Shown one piece after another: positions 13,495 through 16,517 of a stretch of DNA of 16,517 bases. The notes beneath the pieces were generated by a model. It saw only the letters and a program-made list of their open reading frames with translations. It did not search any database and was not told where the DNA came from. The DNA is from a bacterium (GTDB lineage Bacteria; Spirochaetota; UBA4802; UBA5550): contig JAAENB010001302.1 of NCBI GenBank assembly GCA_024224995.1, positions 1 to 16,517 on the forward strand, read 5' to 3'. A program made the position numbers and the translations under genes. Positions within the stretch are counted from its first letter, which is position 1. Each line of letters starts with the position of its first letter.

Positions 13495-15369
13495 TTACTC
13501 CTCCAGCGCTCCGGTGAAAACCGTTTCACTTGCCGAAATAACCGCGCTCTCTTCATTTAGAAGATATTCTATGGTACCGAAGAATTTTAAGAATTCCGAA
13601 CCAATAAAGAACCTGGCAGAAAGAACACGGCCGTAATAATAAGCAGCCTCAGAGTTTTCCTGCAGCAGTTTTTCCCGTTCTTCTCCTTTCGCGGAGCCCA
13701 GGAGCTCTTTCATTCGGGGAAGCGCTATTTGCAGTGACCATAAGTGGCCCCAGGCAAGGCAGAGCATAAACATGGCCTGCTGAAGCGGAGTTGCTTCACT
13801 AAAAAGATAAAGAAATTTCCCTTCGTTCATTTGCCGTTTCATCATTTCAATAACTTCATTGAATTTTTTTAAGCCCCGGTCTATAATAGCAATGTACCGG
13901 TCGTCAACGATTCCCCGGGAACCGGCCATTGTTTCTTCAACTTTTTTCTTAAAGACGGAATAGTTTTTTTGCTCTTTGTTCATGAGAATTTGCCGGATGG
14001 CAAGGTTCGCGGATTGAATACCATTGGTGCCTTCGTAAATGGGAAAGATCCTTGCGTCACGCATTAATTGTTCAACCGGGTAATCGGAGCAATAGCCGTA
14101 GCCGCCGTATACCTGGACAGCTTCGGAGGTAACGGCAAATCCCGTATCCGTGTTTCCGGCCTTGGCAACGGAAAGCAAAAGATCGCTTAAGGCTTTTGAT
14201 TCCAGGTGAGCTTTGCCGTCGGCAATTTCTTCGATATTGACGTGTTTGCAAACAAAGTACGACAAAAACCGCATCCCTTCCACATAGGACTTCATTGAAA
14301 GCAGCATTCTTTTAACATCGGGATGGCGGATGATGTTTACTGCCCCGGCTTCAGGGTCCAGCATGCGGGTAACGTCTGTGCCCTGAATGCGGTTTTTGGC
14401 ATAGGTAACCGCGTGCATATACGCAGTGCTGCCAAGGGACAGCCCCTGAACACTCACTCCCAGCCTGGCTTCGTTCATCATCTGGAACATGATCTTCATG
14501 CCCTTGCGTTCTTCTCCCAGGAGATACCCGGTGCAGTCCCCATTGTCACCAAAGGAGAGTGTGCAGGTTGATGAAGCTTTTATGCCCATTTTATGTTCAA
14601 TCCCGGCGCATACAACATCATTGAATTCACCAACAGAACCATCGGGGTTGGCCCGGTACTTGGGCACAACAAAAATAGAGAGTCCTTTGGTTCCCTGCGG
14701 ATCTCCTTCAATGCGGGCAAGCTTCAGGTGGATCATGTTTTTATAATAATCATTGTCTCCTGAGGAGATGAAAATATTCTGCCCGTAAATACGGTATGTG
14801 CCGTCTTCCTGTTTTACCGCTTTACTTTTGCCCAGGCCAACATCGGAGCCGGCGTCGGCTTCCGTAAGGCACATGGTACCGCCCCACTCTCCGGACATCA
14901 TTTTATCGATGTAGAGGTCTTTTATTTCATCGGTGCCGAAATTTTTAATGAGCAGCATGGCACCGTGAGTAAGCATGGGGTACATTAAAAAAGGAACACT
15001 TGCAGCGCTTAGATATTCGCTGCATCCCATGCCAAGGGGGTTGGGCATGCCCAGTCCGCCGAATTCCGGGTCTTCGGTCATTCCTAAAAACCCGGCCTCG
15101 TAATAGGCATCAAGGGGTTTTTTGTAGCATTCGGGAATTCGCACTTCAGCGGTTTGGGGATCGTATGTACACCCTTCACTATCGCCTTCGCTGTTGGCGG
15201 GGTAAATTTGTTCAACCGCGATCCGTTCGGCCAGGTTTAAGAATTCCTCATAGGTATCCCTGTCGTAGTCCGCGTATTGGGGAAACTGCTGCCCCATTTT
15301 ATCGACCTCCAGCATTTCAAATAATACAAACCGCACATCTCTTGAATCTACTAATGGATTTAAAGCCAT
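13495..15369 (-). CDS. Long-form acyl-CoA dehydrogenase
   Basis: A 624-residue FAD-dependent acyl-CoA dehydrogenase catalysing alpha,beta-dehydrogenation of acyl-CoA, with electrons passed to ETF. CLTEADAGSD (167-176) is the flavin/substrate signature, GGYGY (422-426) and RDARIFPIYEGTNGIQ (437-452) are the C-terminal signatures, and E446 is the expected catalytic base. At about 600 residues it belongs to the long class with an N-terminal extension (MALNPLVDSRDVRFVLFE, typical of that class) and an extra C-terminal helical domain (about 470-624). GGAGG at 15375-15379 (minus strand) is 5 nt before ATG 15369. It stands alone without ETF or thiolase neighbours. Its promoter region carries two operator-like palindromes and divergent promoters shared with the XRE gene, suggesting repression released by a metabolite such as acyl-CoA (inference). 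Confidence 0.93.
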   Translation of the reverse strand: MALNPLVDSRDVRFVLFEMLEVDKMGQQFPQYADYDRDTYEEFLNLAERIAVEQIYPANSEGDSEGCTYDPQTAEVRIPECYKKPLDAYYEAGFLGMTEDPEFGGLGMPNPLGMGCSEYLSAASVPFLMYPMLTHGAMLLIKNFGTDEIKDLYIDKMMSGEWGGTMCLTEADAGSDVGLGKSKAVKQEDGTYRIYGQNIFISSGDNDYYKNMIHLKLARIEGDPQGTKGLSIFVVPKYRANPDGSVGEFNDVVCAGIEHKMGIKASSTCTLSFGDNGDCTGYLLGEERKGMKIMFQMMNEARLGVSVQGLSLGSTAYMHAVTYAKNRIQGTDVTRMLDPEAGAVNIIRHPDVKRMLLSMKSYVEGMRFLSYFVCKHVNIEEIADGKAHLESKALSDLLLSVAKAGNTDTGFAVTSEAVQVYGGYGYCSDYPVEQLMRDARIFPIYEGTNGIQSANLAIRQILMNKEQKNYSVFKKKVEETMAGSRGIVDDRYIAIIDRGLKKFNEVIEMMKRQMNEGKFLYLFSEATPLQQAMFMLCLAWGHLWSLQIALPRMKELLGSAKGEEREKLLQENSEAAYYYGRVLSARFFIGSEFLKFFGTIEYLLNEESAVISASETVFTGALEE

Positions 15370-15410
15370 AATGTCCTCCCATAGGATTTATATAACAATT
15401 TTTGTCTGCA

Positions 15411-15429
15411 ATGTTAAGATTATTAACAT
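15411..15429. promoter_or_regulatory. Operator-like palindrome 1
   Basis: ATGTTAA-GATTA-TTAACAT, a perfect 7-5-7 palindrome of 19 bp. It recurs 31 bp further on (centre to centre, about three helical turns). It lies between the predicted minus-strand promoter and the acyl-CoA dehydrogenase start. Confidence 0.65.
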
Positions 15430-15438
15430 TATAAATAT

Positions 15439-15467
15439 AATATGTTAATAATATTGACATAAGTCAA
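15439..15467 (-). promoter_or_regulatory. Candidate promoter of the acyl-CoA dehydrogenase gene
   Basis: Read on the minus strand: TTGACT (5/6) at 15467-15462, a 17-bp spacer and CATATT (4/6) at 15444-15439. It overlaps operator-like palindrome 2 completely. An alternative perfect TATAAT at 15433-15428 has no good -35 at the right distance. Confidence 0.45.
15442..15460. promoter_or_regulatory. Operator-like palindrome 2
   Basis: ATGTTAA-TAATA-TTGACAT, the same 7-5-7 architecture as palindrome 1 with a single mismatch. It contains the -35 of a rightward promoter and lies within the leftward promoter, so a bound protein could control both divergent genes. Confidence 0.65.
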
Positions 15468-15482
15468 CCGAAAATCTAATAT
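15454..15482 (+). promoter_or_regulatory. Candidate promoter for the XRE regulator, overlapping operator 2
   Basis: A perfect TTGACA at 15454-15459, a 17-bp spacer and TAATAT (4/6) at 15477-15482. The -35 lies inside operator-like palindrome 2. It would give a leader of about 175 nt containing the nested hairpin. Confidence 0.45.
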
Positions 15483-15506
15483 TTTTTACATTTTATTGTG
15501 TTTTTG

Positions 15507-15535
15507 TTGCTTTTTTTGAGCAAGATGAGTATATT
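15507..15535 (+). promoter_or_regulatory. Alternative promoter for the XRE regulator
   Basis: TTGCTT (3/6) at 15507-15512, a 17-bp spacer and TATATT (5/6) at 15530-15535, just upstream of the nested hairpin. Weaker than the 15454 candidate at the -35 but better at the -10. Confidence 0.3.
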
Positions 15536-15558
15536 TGTAACAGATTAAATGCAGAGAT

Positions 15559-15641
15559 GCGGCGCTAACGCGCCGCAAAGGCCGGGGGTGAAGGGGGCAG
15601 CGCCCCCTTCACCCCCGGCCTTTGCGCAGCGTTAGCTGCGC
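15559..15641. repeat. Nested hairpin: 40-bp inverted repeat with covarying terminal mini-hairpins
   Basis: The core arms 15575-15598 and 15602-15625 are perfect complements (24 bp, GC-rich) around loop AGC. Pairing continues outward to 15559/15641 with 36 of 40 positions matched. Each outer segment is also a perfect hairpin by itself: 15559-15565 with 15570-15576 (loop TAAC) and 15624-15630 with 15635-15641 (loop GTTA). All four mismatches of the long stem fall where the two mini-hairpins carry different but internally complementary pairs. It lies in the 5' leader of the XRE gene with no T-run after it. Confidence 0.9.
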
Positions 15642-15665
15642 CTTTATAGAAATGGAGATATTATC

Positions 15666-16145
15666 ATGATTATATACGGAGAACGAATTCGGCAGTTAAG
15701 AAAGGAGGCGGGGTTAAACCAGGCCGACCTTGCTGAGAAAACCGGAGTTTCCCGGCCGAATATCTCATTCTGGGAAAAGTCTGCTTTTCCGCCGCTTGAA
15801 GCGATATTTAAAGTATGCTCGGCTCTTGGAATAGATCTCTGGGAATTTTTTGTTGATAAAAAGACTATGGCAAAGGAGCTTAGTATTCCTGAGGAGTATG
15901 TTGGATTTTTCCGCGATATGATGGAGTTTGATGACGAGACCAGGAAAGATCTCCTGGAGATATTCAGCCTTATTCTGCAAAAATACAGCGGGAACCGTTC
16001 CATGCGGCAGGAGCAGGCATCAAAGGCATTCCCGCGTAACAAATCCGTCAACTATGGCAGTGATATCTCAATTCCTCCGGGACAGCTCGAAAGCTCGCCC
16101 ATCTTAAGCCGCTACCTGGACAGGCTTGCGTGGATCAAACAGTAG
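15666..16145 (+). CDS. XRE-family helix-turn-helix transcriptional regulator
   Basis: A 159-residue protein with an N-terminal HTH_3/Cro-CI domain (about 4-60): GERIRQLRKEAGLNQADLA, then TGVSRPNISFWEK with the recognition helix around 29-37, then FPPLEAIFKVCSALGIDLWEFF. A short helical segment follows (about 75-106) and then a polar, probably disordered tail rich in Ser, Arg and Pro ending LDRLAWIKQ. No sensor domain is recognisable. GGAG at 15654-15657 is 8 nt before ATG 15666. It is divergent from the acyl-CoA dehydrogenase gene across a region with two operator-like palindromes, so autoregulation and control of the dehydrogenase are plausible but unproven. The leader holds the large nested hairpin. 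What follows the gene is repeat-rich and gene-free. Confidence 0.88.
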   Translation: MIIYGERIRQLRKEAGLNQADLAEKTGVSRPNISFWEKSAFPPLEAIFKVCSALGIDLWEFFVDKKTMAKELSIPEEYVGFFRDMMEFDDETRKDLLEIFSLILQKYSGNRSMRQEQASKAFPRNKSVNYGSDISIPPGQLESSPILSRYLDRLAWIKQ

Positions 16146-16156
16146 GGAGGGGGAAG

Positions 16157-16208
16157 GTAATCGGTGGCCCTGTGGGCCGGGTAATCGGTAATCGGTAATC
16201 GGTAATCG
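16157..16208 (+). repeat. Heptamer tandem repeat GTAATCG
   Basis: One unit at 16157-16163, then a small hairpin GGCCC-TGT-GGGCC (16166-16178), then four perfect tandem units at 16181-16208. The gene-free stretch 16146-16517 holds this repeat, palindromic element B and the partial element C; I see no gene in it. Confidence 0.9.
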
Positions 16209-16259
16209 GTTAAGAGCCGGTTATCACTCAGAGCGGGTCATATATAAGGTATATCGAGC

Positions 16260-16379
16260 CGGAATGTAAATTATGCCTGCCTGGAGTAATACCTCTGCAG
16301 AACGTTCGGAACTTGCTTCGCTCAAACAGCCTCACAACCTGCCGAGGCATTACTCCAGGCAGGCATAATTTACATTCCG
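16260..16379. repeat. Palindromic element B: 36-bp arms around a 48-nt loop
   Basis: The arms 16260-16295 and 16344-16379 are complementary at 35 of 36 positions. The loop 16296-16343 carries the core shared with element A (16307-16336). The inner part of the right arm (16340-16362) matches element D at 21 of 23 positions, and the left arm carries its inverted counterpart. No T-run follows. Confidence 0.92.
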
Positions 16380-16471
16380 AATTACGTTTTCCGGTATATT
16401 AAGACACGACCGACCCGATTTAGCAGGGAAAAAACAGGGCAGAAACTTGATAGCATTGCGAGCTGCATCGG

Positions 16472-16517
16472 GCCTTGAAGTAGTAAGGGCTCTTTGGGTT
16501 GTGAGGACTGTTTGAGC
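16472..16517 (-). repeat. Palindromic element C, partial, cut by the window end
   Basis: Read on the minus strand from the window edge, 16517-16499 is GCTCAAACAGTCCTCACAA, matching the loop core of element A at 18 of 19 positions, including the T that element B lacks. It is followed by CCCAAAGAGCCCTTACTACT, which resembles the right arm of element A (AAAGAGCTATTAC). The other arm would lie beyond 16517. Its orientation is opposite to A and B. Confidence 0.7.

Noticed and set aside
16157..16208. CRISPR array
   Set aside because: The repeats are 7 bp and contiguous, without spacers.

Overview
The window looks like the chromosome of a diderm (Gram-negative-type) heterotrophic bacterium with moderate GC content. 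I infer this from a lipobox-containing secreted lipoprotein, several inner-membrane proteins and a long-form acyl-CoA dehydrogenase. A spirochaete-like host is a guess from gene style, not a demonstrated fact. There is no rRNA, no tRNA that I could see, no transposase, no integrase and no CRISPR array. The density of intergenic palindromes is high.

Layout. (1) 1-1911, plus strand: the 3' part of a DUF3419/BtaA-like aminocarboxypropyl-transferase gene, then a LysO (DUF340)-type exporter 3 nt downstream. (2) 1949-2034: a long palindrome, followed by a sigma70-type promoter. (3) 2248-4895: a tight three-gene operon encoding a class I methyltransferase, a radical SAM/SPASM protein and an alpha/beta hydrolase with a Cys nucleophile. 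Translation is coupled (8-nt overlap, then a 1-nt gap). (4) 4979-5026: another palindrome. (5) 5100-7629: tandem paralogous CPBP (CAAX-type) intramembrane proteases, the first with a complete PDZ domain and the second with half of it deleted, closed by a bidirectional terminator. (6) 7680-10084, minus strand: a lipoprotein carrying a phage tail-collar domain, and upstream of it a membrane-anchored PQQ-like beta-propeller. (7) 10251-13327, plus strand: an unknown 187-aa protein; a structured leader followed by an exported protein with a probable SGNH-like C-terminal domain; and a small unknown protein. (8) 13495-15369, minus strand: acyl-CoA dehydrogenase, divergent from an XRE-type regulator at 15666-16145. 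Their shared intergenic region holds two 19-bp operator-like palindromes on overlapping divergent promoters, and a remarkable nested hairpin. (9) 16146-16517: no gene; heptamer tandem repeats, a large palindrome and the start of a further one.

The genes form separate functional units rather than one pathway. The strongest candidates for something undescribed are: the palindrome family (1949-2034, 4979-5026, 16260-16379 and 16499 onward), whose loop cores are conserved while the arms differ between copies yet remain complementary within each copy; the nested hairpin at 15559-15641 with covarying terminal mini-hairpins; and the methyltransferase/radical SAM/Cys-hydrolase operon.
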